In this document: positions 1 to 6,340 of the stretch, in pieces
Position numbering within the stretch: the first letter of the stretch is position 1
How the letters are laid out: each line of letters starts with the position of its first letter
Assembly: GCA_010027395.1 (NCBI GenBank)
Contig: RGVD01000032.1
Location: 1 to 16,035 of the forward strand
Direction: 5' to 3'
Source: Bacteroidota bacterium
GTDB lineage: Bacteria; Bacteroidota; Bacteroidia; UKL13-3
DNA: 16,035 nt
The notes under the pieces: model-generated
Database searches by the model: none
Told to the model about the DNA's origin: nothing
Seen by the model: only the letters and a program-made list of their open reading frames with translations
Made by a program: the position numbers and the translations under genes

Positions 1-714
1 TAGTAAAGGTCTTGCTTTGTTGCCATAAAAGTAAACAGCAGGACTTTTCAAAACCCTTATATAAGCCAATTCGTATAACCTTTGGTTGGCATTCTTTATT
101 AATTTTTCGTTGTATAAATCACCTTGTTTAATACCTAAATAATTCTTCAAAAAAGTCTTGGATATATTGGCCTTACCAATCACTTCAATACTATCAAACA
201 AGATCATTTTATTTTTAACAATATTGATATGCGCTTTTAGTATATCACTTTCTACTTCAACAGAATCCAGAAAAATATGAGCGAAGGGAAATCCATTTTC
301 TTCAAGCAATGTAAGCAGTTGTTCTTGTTTTAAAACCCAATCATAATAATTGAACTTTTTGTTGTTGATTTGTTCAAACCCAACTTTATCGGAAAACCAA
401 TCAGAGGTATTATCGCTTTTTACAAAGAGGGCTTCAAATGAATTACCGATATTGATTTGGAACAAAAATGAATCTGATTGTAGTTGTAACAAATTTCCAT
501 TTGCGGCTAGATAGGATTGTTTATTGAGTTGAATTATTATTTGATTTAATTCTTTTGATAATTCTATAGAATCAGATAATACAGGTTTATACACTATATT
601 TTTAAAAGCCTTTTTATCTCCGCTTTTTAGCTCAAGATTCAATTTAATTGCATCTTGAGCCCTAGCACAAAACGCATACAACATAAAAATTACTATGTAA
701 ATACCTCGAATCAA
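1..714 (-). CDS. Partial Omp85/BamA-TamA-like outer-membrane protein, N-terminal POTRA region
   Basis: The minus strand is open from the left edge to about position 756, giving 238 residues from the chosen start; the C-terminus lies outside the window. A TTG at 714-712 gives MIRGIYIVIFMLYAFCARAQ, a convincing signal peptide with an Ala-Arg-Ala cleavage site. Starting at the internal ATG (684-682) would remove half of the hydrophobic core, so TTG is preferred. Residues about 170-235 look like a POTRA domain: a strand reading DSIEVIGKANISKTFL, then a YLGIKQGDLYNEK segment and a helix ending NQRLYELAYIRV, as in Omp85 proteins that insert or export proteins at the outer membrane. The beta-barrel expected after it would lie off the left edge. 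The gene is divergent from hemW, with a 62-bp gap. It could be any Omp85 subfamily; the POTRA call rests on pattern recognition only. Confidence 0.62.
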   Translation of the reverse strand, partial: MIRGIYIVIFMLYAFCARAQDAIKLNLELKSGDKKAFKNIVYKPVLSDSIELSKELNQIIIQLNKQSYLAANGNLLQLQSDSFLFQINIGNSFEALFVKSDNTSDWFSDKVGFEQINNKKFNYYDWVLKQEQLLTLLEENGFPFAHIFLDSVEVESDILKAHINIVKNKMILFDSIEVIGKANISKTFLKNYLGIKQGDLYNEKLIKNANQRLYELAYIRVLKSPAVYFYGNKARPLL

Positions 715-776
715 ATAAATGTTGGCTTTAAAATATTTACTTCGCAAGAAATAAACTTAAACGCAAATATCATACT

Positions 777-1904
777 TTGTCGGGCATTTATATTCACATA
801 CCATTTTGCAAAAAAGCTTGTCATTATTGCAATTTTCATTTTAGCACCATCCATTCACACAAGCAAAGGGTTGTTGCGGCAATCATTAAGGAAATTGAAT
901 TACGAAAAAACTATTTGCCATCTAACAAAATTGAAAGCATTTATTTTGGTGGAGGTACACCTAGCATTTTAACTCAAGTTGAGCTTAACTCAATTTTCAA
1001 TGAAATATATAAATATTTTGATGTGAATGAAGGTGCTGAAATAACATTAGAAGCCAATCCTGATGATTTAAATATAAATCGACTTAAAGAGCTGAAAAAA
1101 TCACCTATAAACAGGTTGAGTATAGGAATTCAGAGCCTTAGAGATGAAGATTTGATATGGATGAATAGAGCCCACTCTGCTAATGAGGCAAAAGAATCTA
1201 TTAGAAATGCCAAGGAATTTGGATTTGAAAGTTTGAGTATTGATTTGATTTATGGTACGCCCAATTTAAGTAATGATGCATGGAAATCAAATATACTTCA
1301 AGCAATGGATTTAGGGGTGAACCACATCAGCAGCTATTGCCTTACAGTAGAAACAAAAACAGCACTATCACATTTAATTGAAAATGGCAAGTTAGACCCA
1401 TTAAGCGAGGAGCAGGCAGTTCAACAATTCGACATATTGATTGATACACTGGAAAAGAATAGTTTTGAGCAATACGAAATAAGTAATTTTGCCAAGGATG
1501 GAAAGTATGCGATTCATAATACAAACTATTGGATGAATAAGCCATACATAGGCATCGGGCCATCTGCACATTCTTTTAATCAAACAGAAAGAAGTTGGAA
1601 TATTGCTAACAATATACTGTATGCTGAAGCCATTGAAAAAAATGAATTACCAATGGAGACAGAGGTTTTAAGCATTGCCAACAAATTGAATGAGTATGTA
1701 ATGACCAGCCTTAGAACAAAGTGGGGTTGTAGCTTAAATTATATTGAATCAAATTTTGGCTACAAATACGCTGAGCAAATACTTCAACAAGCCTACCCTC
1801 ATATCCAAAAAAATCACTTAACAAAAGAGGGTAATACATTATTGGTGAGCAAAGCAGGCAAATTCTTTAGTGATGGAATCGCAAGCGATTTGTTTTTGTT
1901 GTGA
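777..1904 (+). CDS. hemW: HemW-type radical SAM heme chaperone (coproporphyrinogen III oxidase-like)
   Basis: This is a 375-aa radical SAM protein. The 4Fe-4S cluster motif CX3CX2C is at Cys11, Cys15 and Cys18 (CKKACHYC), and a GGGTPS motif that binds SAM lies at residues 58-63. Phe rather than Cys follows at position 20, where true HemN coproporphyrinogen oxidases have CX3CX2CXC, and the length (about 375 versus about 450 aa) also fits HemW. HemW proteins bind heme and deliver it to target proteins; they do not replace HemN as an oxidase. The start is TTG at 777: no in-frame ATG exists upstream before a TAA at 729-731, and the N-terminus MSGIYIHIPFCKK matches where this family normally begins. 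It is divergent from the Omp85-like gene and converges with the toxin gene at 1977. No clear terminator is visible in 1905-1976. Confidence 0.93.
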   Translation: MSGIYIHIPFCKKACHYCNFHFSTIHSHKQRVVAAIIKEIELRKNYLPSNKIESIYFGGGTPSILTQVELNSIFNEIYKYFDVNEGAEITLEANPDDLNINRLKELKKSPINRLSIGIQSLRDEDLIWMNRAHSANEAKESIRNAKEFGFESLSIDLIYGTPNLSNDAWKSNILQAMDLGVNHISSYCLTVETKTALSHLIENGKLDPLSEEQAVQQFDILIDTLEKNSFEQYEISNFAKDGKYAIHNTNYWMNKPYIGIGPSAHSFNQTERSWNIANNILYAEAIEKNELPMETEVLSIANKLNEYVMTSLRTKWGCSLNYIESNFGYKYAEQILQQAYPHIQKNHLTKEGNTLLVSKAGKFFSDGIASDLFLL

Positions 1905-1976
1905 TAAAAAAAGTTGCTAACTATTATTATTAAAACTTCAAAGTGACGCTGCGCTTAACAGTTGAAAGAGCCAGAA

Positions 1977-2249
1977 TTAAAACAAATCACTATGTGTTCC
2001 GGTTCTAATCAAAAAAATTTCTTTTTTGTCATTATCACAAAGCCAAATTAATAACCAATCTGGTTGAATATGACATTCCCAATGATTATTATAATTACCC
2101 CTTAATTTGTGCGATTTATATTTAGCTGGTAAGGTACCAGTTTTTTCAAGTAGCTCAAAGGTTGAATTAATCAAGGTCATTTTCAATCCTCGTTTCACAC
2201 ATATTTTATAGACTTTTTCAAACTGCTTTGTTGTAAGTAGAGAAAACAT
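1977..2249 (-). CDS. YafQ-family type II toxin (RelE/ParE superfamily mRNA interferase)
   Basis: This 90-aa protein matches the YafQ family along its length. It has an N-terminal basic helical part, KSHKLRGNY around residue 47, ECHIQPDWLLIW at 58-69 and the terminal IRTGTHSDLF at 81-90. The residues needed for RNA cleavage in E. coli YafQ have counterparts here: His47, His60, Asp64, His86 and Phe90. Such toxins bind the ribosome and cut translated mRNA at the A site until the antitoxin neutralises them. The gene lies 6 nt downstream of a small ORF on the same strand, as expected of a toxin following its antitoxin. No key residue is missing, so the toxin is probably active. It converges with hemW. 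Confidence 0.9.
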   Translation of the reverse strand: MFSLLTTKQFEKVYKICVKRGLKMTLINSTFELLEKTGTLPAKYKSHKLRGNYNNHWECHIQPDWLLIWLCDNDKKEIFLIRTGTHSDLF

Positions 2250-2255
2250 AACTTA

Positions 2256-2447
2256 CTATTTATTTAGTAAAGATATCAAGTCTTTTGAGTTTTTATGTTT
2301 TTTTAACTTTCCTTTTTTTACCTCATCGATTGCGTTTAATGTTATTTCATTTGGTTCTTGATGAACGGTAACGAAAGAAAGTGTTTTTACGTAATCTAAA
2401 AAAAGTAATGCTTGCTTTTTATTTGTATCAATGGTGATGTACGTCAT
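2256..2447 (-). CDS. Antitoxin partner of the YafQ-family toxin
   Basis: This is a 63-aa protein starting MTYITIDTNKKQALLFLDYV and ending DLISLLNK. It is encoded immediately before the YafQ-like toxin with a 6-nt gap. A longer reading from an ATG at 2489 (77 aa) is possible, but that extension is not family-like, and a Bacteroidota-type -7 box (2469-2476) would place the transcript start downstream of 2489, so 2447 is preferred. A short beta-strand (YITIDT), a helix and a Lys-rich C-terminal part (DEVKKGKLKKHKN) suit a small antitoxin whose tail wraps the toxin. I see no obvious ribbon-helix-helix signature of the DinJ type, so DNA binding and autorepression are not shown by the sequence. The role is inferred mainly from position and size. 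Confidence 0.78.
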   Translation of the reverse strand: MTYITIDTNKKQALLFLDYVKTLSFVTVHQEPNEITLNAIDEVKKGKLKKHKNSKDLISLLNK

Positions 2448-2468
2448 TTCTAAACTAATTTTATAGAA

Positions 2469-2476
2469 CAAATGTA
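2469..2476 (-). promoter_or_regulatory. Candidate Bacteroidota -7 promoter element of the toxin-antitoxin operon
   Basis: On the minus strand the bases read TACATTTG, an exact match to the TAnnTTTG -7 consensus of Bacteroidota primary-sigma promoters. It lies 21 bp upstream of the preferred antitoxin ATG at 2447, leaving a leader of about 15 nt. No TTG-type -33 element is found at the usual 19-21 bp spacing; the nearest TTTG is about 29 bp away, so the call is tentative. Confidence 0.35.
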
Positions 2477-2555
2477 AAGAAATTGCCATTAAAAAAAATA
2501 ATAATCAAAATTATATAAGTCCAAAATTTGATAAATCGTGCCTCTACTTTTATAA

Positions 2556-3317
2556 CTACTTTCGATTAATCACACCTGCCATCGGCTGTGCTGTTGGCAT
2601 CACAATCATCTCATTAATGTTAACCCTAGCTGGGCGAGAAACAACATACCAAATAGCATCTGCAATGTCTTCAGCTAACAGATTATCATAGCCTTCGTAT
2701 ACTGTTTTTGCTCGGTCTTCATCGCCATGAAAACGGACAATTGAAAACTCTGTTTCTACCGCACCAGGATTGATGGAAGTTACTTTAATAGGGAATTTAG
2801 AAAATTCCAATCGCATGGCTTTGCTTAAGGCATCCACCGCAAACTTGGTGCTGCAGTATACATTGCCATTTGCATAAACTTCTTTGCCTGCAATCGAACC
2901 TATGTTTACAATATGACCTTTGTTATTTTCAATAAGGATAGGAGCCAATGTTCTTGTTACATAAAGCAAGCCTTTAATATTGGTATCTATCATCTTTTCC
3001 CAATCATTAATATCACCCTCATAAATAGTATTAAGACCGCTTGCAAGACCGGCATTGTTCACCAAAATATCTATTTGTTTCCATTGAGTAGGCAAAGAAT
3101 GAATAGCTGCTTCAACTTCTTCTCTTTTGGTCACATCATAATTTTGGGTTAAAATAGCAATATTATACTTTGAGATTAGCTTATTTTTCAGGGTTTCCAA
3201 ACGCTCTTCCCTCCTACCTGTAATTATCAAATCAAATCCCTCTGAAGCTAATTTTATAGCACTTGCCTCGCCTATGCCTGATGTGGCTCCAGTGATATAT
3301 GCAATTTTATTACCCAT
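2556..3317 (-). CDS. Short-chain dehydrogenase/reductase, YdfG-like NADP-dependent 3-hydroxy acid dehydrogenase
   Basis: This is a complete 253-aa classical SDR enzyme. The Rossmann cofactor motif TGATSGIG is at residues 9-16, followed by TGRREERL at 33-40; the arginines after the second strand favour NADP(H). NNAG is at 87-90, and the catalytic tetrad is Asn113, Ser141, Tyr154 and Lys158 (YCSTK). The C-terminal part, with PGAVETEFSIVRFHGDE and later VNINEMIVMPTAQPMAG, closely resembles E. coli YdfG, which oxidises L-allo-threonine and serine and reduces malonic semialdehyde. The physiological substrate here cannot be told from sequence. It is a single-gene unit, divergent from rnz across a 124-bp gap and upstream of, but not closely coupled to, the toxin-antitoxin pair. 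Confidence 0.9.
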   Translation of the reverse strand: MGNKIAYITGATSGIGEASAIKLASEGFDLIITGRREERLETLKNKLISKYNIAILTQNYDVTKREEVEAAIHSLPTQWKQIDILVNNAGLASGLNTIYEGDINDWEKMIDTNIKGLLYVTRTLAPILIENNKGHIVNIGSIAGKEVYANGNVYCSTKFAVDALSKAMRLEFSKFPIKVTSINPGAVETEFSIVRFHGDEDRAKTVYEGYDNLLAEDIADAIWYVVSRPARVNINEMIVMPTAQPMAGVINRK

Positions 3318-3441
3318 ATTTTATTTAAATTATTTACTTTGCTAAGGTAATATTTAATTAGATATTAGTGAAAAGGGCTTAGGGAATAACATAATAACAT
3401 GAAAACCTAAAAACTTATTTTCATAAACACTTTTAAAACAA

Positions 3442-4359
3442 ATGTCGTTTGAAGTAACCATATTAGGCAATAGCAGCGCCACACCAGCGCCCAACAGACA
3501 CCCTTCGGCTCAGTATTTAAAAATATTGGATCACCATATTCTTATTGATTGTGGAGAGGGAACTCAAATGCAATTGCAGGCATATAAAATCAAAAAATCT
3601 CGTATCAGTCAGATTTTTATTAGTCATGTGCATGGCGATCATATTCTTGGACTTCCCGGATTATTGCTTTCCATGAACCTGATGCGTAGAGAAAAACCTA
3701 TGCATATTTATGGCCCAAAAGAATTGTTCGAAATATTGGATGTGTTTTTTAAATACAGCGAAACAAAATTCAGTTTCGACCTTCACTATCACTCTGTTAA
3801 TACAGAAAAAGAGGAGGTTATTTTTGAAAATATCTATTATAAAGTTACCACTTTCCCTATTTATCATCGCGTTCCTTGTGTGGGTTTTAAATTCAGAGAG
3901 CGCAGCGTGCTTAAAAAACTAAATGTGGAAGCCTGCGAAAAAAATAAAATCCCATTTACTCATTTCAATGATTTAAAAATGGGCAAAGACTTTGTGAGTA
4001 GCGATGGTAAAATTGTAATAAAAAACGATAAACTCACTTATGAGGCAGGCATACCTATGAGTTATGCATATTGCAGCGATACTATATATGATGAACGAGT
4101 TATAAAAGCTGTGGAAGATGCCGATATACTCTACCACGAAGCCACTTTTATGCACGATAAGCTTGAACGTGCTATAGAGACCATGCATACTACCGCCAAA
4201 CAAGCGGGTATTATAGCCAGCAAAGCCCATGTAAAAAAACTAATCATAGGGCATTTTAGCGCAAGGTATGTAGACCTACAACCTTTATTAGACGAAGCCA
4301 AAACTGAGTTTCCTAATACCGAGATAGCCAAGGAAGGAAAAGTGTTTATTATTGAGTAG
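3442..4359 (+). CDS. rnz: Ribonuclease Z (tRNA 3'-end processing endonuclease)
   Basis: This is a 305-aa metallo-beta-lactamase-fold nuclease that cuts tRNA precursors just after the discriminator base. The zinc-binding HxHxDH motif is HVHGDH at residues 62-67. Other ligands are visible at His142 (PIYHRVP), Asp213 (YCSDTIYD) and His271 (IIGHFSARY). An N-terminal LGNSSATPAPNRHPSA stretch and IDCGEGTQ at about 35-42 are typical of bacterial RNase Z, as is the LYHEATF motif at 230-236. Length is normal for the short form (about 300 aa), and the ATG at 3442 leads directly into the first beta-strand. A repeat-rich spacer with an inverted repeat begins 5 nt after the stop codon. Confidence 0.96.
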   Translation: MSFEVTILGNSSATPAPNRHPSAQYLKILDHHILIDCGEGTQMQLQAYKIKKSRISQIFISHVHGDHILGLPGLLLSMNLMRREKPMHIYGPKELFEILDVFFKYSETKFSFDLHYHSVNTEKEEVIFENIYYKVTTFPIYHRVPCVGFKFRERSVLKKLNVEACEKNKIPFTHFNDLKMGKDFVSSDGKIVIKNDKLTYEAGIPMSYAYCSDTIYDERVIKAVEDADILYHEATFMHDKLERAIETMHTTAKQAGIIASKAHVKKLIIGHFSARYVDLQPLLDEAKTEFPNTEIAKEGKVFIIE

Positions 4360-4363
4360 TTGG

Positions 4364-4405
4364 TCGGTTCACAGTTTTACAGTTGACCGATTTACTGTGA
4401 ACCGA
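4364..4405. repeat. 12-bp perfect inverted repeat after rnz
   Basis: TCGGTTCACAGT at 4364-4375 is the exact reverse complement of ACTGTGAACCGA at 4394-4405, with an 18-nt spacer. A hairpin at this place, 5 nt after the rnz stop, could protect or end the transcript, but no T-run follows it on the plus strand, so it is not a standard intrinsic terminator. The right arm is also the first copy of the 30-nt-period repeat described separately. Confidence 0.75.
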
Positions 4406-4465
4406 GAACTTACCATTGCATTTACCATGAACCGAACAACTGAGAACGGAGTAACCGTGAACCAA
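4391..4465. repeat. Degenerate direct repeats with 30-nt period
   Basis: A motif close to TTTACCGTGAACCGA occurs three times in register: TTTACTGTGAACCGA at 4391-4405, TTTACCATGAACCGA at 4421-4435 and GTAACCGTGAACCAA at 4451-4465. The TGAACC cores start at 4398, 4428 and 4458, exactly 30 nt apart. A related degraded form, AGTTGACCGA, precedes them at 4381-4390. The sequences between the cores are not well conserved. The block fills the gap between rnz and the next gene. Confidence 0.7.
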
Positions 4466-4523
4466 TAAACTGCCTATTGATATTTATTTGCCACTCCCCT
4501 CTTTTTTTTGTTCATTCGCAAGG

Positions 4524-5408
4524 ATGCAAACATTTACACCAAAAAACTGGAAAGACTATGAACTTATTGATTGCGGAGATTTTGAAAAACTCGAAAGATT
4601 TGGCAAGTTAACACTTCGCAGACCTGAGCCTCAAGCCCTTTGGAACAAAGTGATGAGTGATGCGGAGTGGAGCAAGTTAGCAGATATTACCTTCAAACAA
4701 AAAGGCAGTCATAGTGGTGAATGGCAGAAAAAGTTAAAAACCCAAGGCGATAAATGGAAGATTGCATACGGAAACAATGATTTTGAAATAAAATTTAATC
4801 TTTCGCTTACATCTTTTAAGCACGTAGGCATATTTCCAGAACAAGCCGACAATTGGGATTACATATACAACAACTTAAAAAAAGTAAAAGGAGAGCAACC
4901 CCGATTTTTAAACTTATTTGCCTACACAGGAGGTGCATCCTTAGCTGCTAAAGCAGCTGGAGCAGATGTTACCCATGTAGATAGCATTAAGCAAGTTATT
5001 AATTGGAGCCGCAAAAACATGGAACTTTCAGGCTTAGACAATATCAGATGGGTGGTAGAAGATGCCATGAAGTTTGTTAAGCGTGAAGTAAAGCGAGGAA
5101 AAACATATCATGGCATTGTGTTAGACCCTCCTGCTTATGGCATTGGAGCTAATGGCGAACGCTGGCAATTGGAGCAATGCATCAACGAAATCCTTTGCGA
5201 TGTTGCTCAAATCTTAGATCCAAAGCAGCATTTTATTATTCTAAATGTATATTCAATGGGTTTGAGTGCCTTATTGGTTCAAAATTTAATTAATAGAAAT
5301 TTCAAAGAATCTCAAGAATTGGAAAATGGAGAATTATATCTTCAAGCTAAGTCGGGAGTGACTTTACCCTTGGGGATTCTTGCTAGATATAGCAAAGGCT
5401 TGAAGTAA
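4524..5408 (+). CDS. Class I SAM-dependent methyltransferase, RlmI/RlmK-like (23S rRNA m5C/m7G methyltransferase type)
   Basis: This is a 294-aa protein from the ATG at 4524 (MQTFTPKNWKDYELIDCGDF); an upstream start at 4488 would add twelve residues unlike the family, so it was not used. The N-terminal half contains GKLTLRRPEPQALW at residues 28-40, typical of the Methyltrans_SAM family. The SAM-binding motif I is LNLFAYTGGASL at 129-140, an acidic residue follows at HVD (151-153), and the catalytic motif DPPAYG is at 201-206, related to the (D/N)PP(Y/F) motif of RNA and DNA methylases. The likely substrate is RNA, by analogy with RlmI and RlmK, but there is no visible PUA domain, so the exact target is unknown. 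It follows rnz on the same strand after a 164-bp repeat-containing gap, so it may be transcribed separately. Confidence 0.87.
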   Translation: MQTFTPKNWKDYELIDCGDFEKLERFGKLTLRRPEPQALWNKVMSDAEWSKLADITFKQKGSHSGEWQKKLKTQGDKWKIAYGNNDFEIKFNLSLTSFKHVGIFPEQADNWDYIYNNLKKVKGEQPRFLNLFAYTGGASLAAKAAGADVTHVDSIKQVINWSRKNMELSGLDNIRWVVEDAMKFVKREVKRGKTYHGIVLDPPAYGIGANGERWQLEQCINEILCDVAQILDPKQHFIILNVYSMGLSALLVQNLINRNFKESQELENGELYLQAKSGVTLPLGILARYSKGLK

Positions 5409-5421
5409 TATGGCATAAAAA

Positions 5422-5441
5422 AAGTAGGTTAAAACCCACTT
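5422..5441 (-). terminator. Intrinsic terminator of the LytTR response regulator gene
   Basis: Read on the minus strand, AAGTGGGTT and AACCTACTT form a 9-bp stem (one G-U pair, very small loop), followed directly by a T-run (the A-run at 5417-5423 on the plus strand). The G-U pair becomes an A-C mismatch on the other strand, so the structure is suited to ending minus-strand transcription just after the stop codon at 5450. It may also weakly end the converging methyltransferase transcript. Confidence 0.8.
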
Positions 5442-5449
5442 CCTTTGAT

Positions 5450-6211
5450 TTATATTTTGTATTTCTTTTTAATTTGGAAGAAATAACTTCTGCTAATTTC
5501 AAAAGGCTTGTCGATACCTTTTAAGTACAACCTTCCTGTGTCATTCGTCCATTTCTCAATTTTCACCACATTCATCAAATTAGCAATGGTAGAACGGTGA
5601 ATTTGTATGAAAGTATCTTGTGGTAATTTATTATCCCAATTTTTGATTGAATTATAGGTAATACTTAGCTTACCATCACTCAAGAATATCTTGGTATAGT
5701 TACCAAAAGCTTCGATATAATTAATATCTTTTACCTTAATGAAATTCATTTTATTATCAAAAGACAACAAAATGATTTGATCAGCCTCGAAACGCTCGTT
5801 GTTATCAGTTAATGGATTGATTGCTTCATTTTCAACTTGTTTAGGAGTTGTGTCATCATTTGTAAGTCTTTCAATGGCTTTTCTTATCCTTTCAGTACTG
5901 ATAGGTTTCAAGATATAATCTATAGCATTGAGTTCAAAGGCTTTGATTGCAAAATCAGGATGAGAAGTAATAAAAATAATTTTAGGTACATGAGTTACCT
6001 GACTCAATAAATCAATGGAGGTAAGTCCGTTTAGGTCAATATCCAAAAAAACTAAATCAGGTTTGACAGTATTTATTAGCTCTTTAGCAGAGTCAAAATC
6101 AGATGCTTCTCCAATCAACTCAATGTGTGGAAATTGCTCCAAAACCTTTTTCAAGGTTAAACGCATTAGCTCTACATCATCAACTAATATGGCTCTAATT
6201 TTATCTTTCAT
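5450..6211 (-). CDS. LytTR-family response regulator (receiver + LytTR DNA-binding domain)
   Basis: This is a 253-aa two-domain regulator. Residues 4-115 form a receiver domain: acidic pair Asp11-Asp12 (LVDDVE), phosphoacceptor Asp57 (LVFLDID), the switch Ser/Thr region ITSHPD at 81-86 and conserved Lys102 (ILKPIS). A linker rich in Asn and Asp leads to a LytTR domain at about 145-250, with NYIEAFGNYTKIFLSDG and FIQIHRSTIANLMNV, which binds DNA through beta-strands. The ATG at 6211 is chosen over an upstream TTG at 6241 because the receiver fold begins at KIRAILVDD. LytTR regulators usually work with a LytS/YehU-type histidine kinase, but none lies in the window, so this one is an orphan here. 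A 30-bp palindrome lies about 30 bp upstream of the start. Confidence 0.93.
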   Translation of the reverse strand: MKDKIRAILVDDVELMRLTLKKVLEQFPHIELIGEASDFDSAKELINTVKPDLVFLDIDLNGLTSIDLLSQVTHVPKIIFITSHPDFAIKAFELNAIDYILKPISTERIRKAIERLTNDDTTPKQVENEAINPLTDNNERFEADQIILLSFDNKMNFIKVKDINYIEAFGNYTKIFLSDGKLSITYNSIKNWDNKLPQDTFIQIHRSTIANLMNVVKIEKWTNDTGRLYLKGIDKPFEISRSYFFQIKKKYKI

Positions 6212-6241
6212 TATTGTAAATTTTATTCTATATTTTTTCAA

Positions 6242-6271
6242 TATTAATAATTAGCAAGCTAAATATTAATA
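6242..6271. promoter_or_regulatory. 30-bp near-perfect palindrome upstream of the LytTR gene, possible operator
   Basis: Arms of 14 bp (6242-6255 and 6258-6271) are complementary at 13 of 14 positions around a 2-nt centre; the arm core reads ATTAATAATTAGC. It lies 30 bp before the regulator's ATG, between lysS and the LytTR gene. No T-run follows on the minus strand, so it is not a typical terminator. A protein-binding site for autoregulation is the simplest reading. A direct repeat ATTAACT, with 8-nt period, lies nearby at 6285-6299. Confidence 0.5.
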
Positions 6272-6340
6272 AAATTATGTAATCATTAACTTATTAACTA
6301 TTTTTTTTGTAATGTACATTCTACTATAATAAGTAACACA

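Noticed and set aside
655..972. 105-aa plus-strand reading frame overlapping the hemW start
   Set aside because: It is a different frame over the hemW N-terminus, with no recognisable domain; hemW in the other frame has clear radical SAM motifs.
1905..1976. Possible terminator between hemW and the toxin gene
   Set aside because: No stem of adequate length followed by a T-run could be drawn on either strand.
2913..3152. 79-aa plus-strand frame inside the SDR gene
   Set aside because: It is antisense to strongly conserved SDR sequence and shows no protein-like features.
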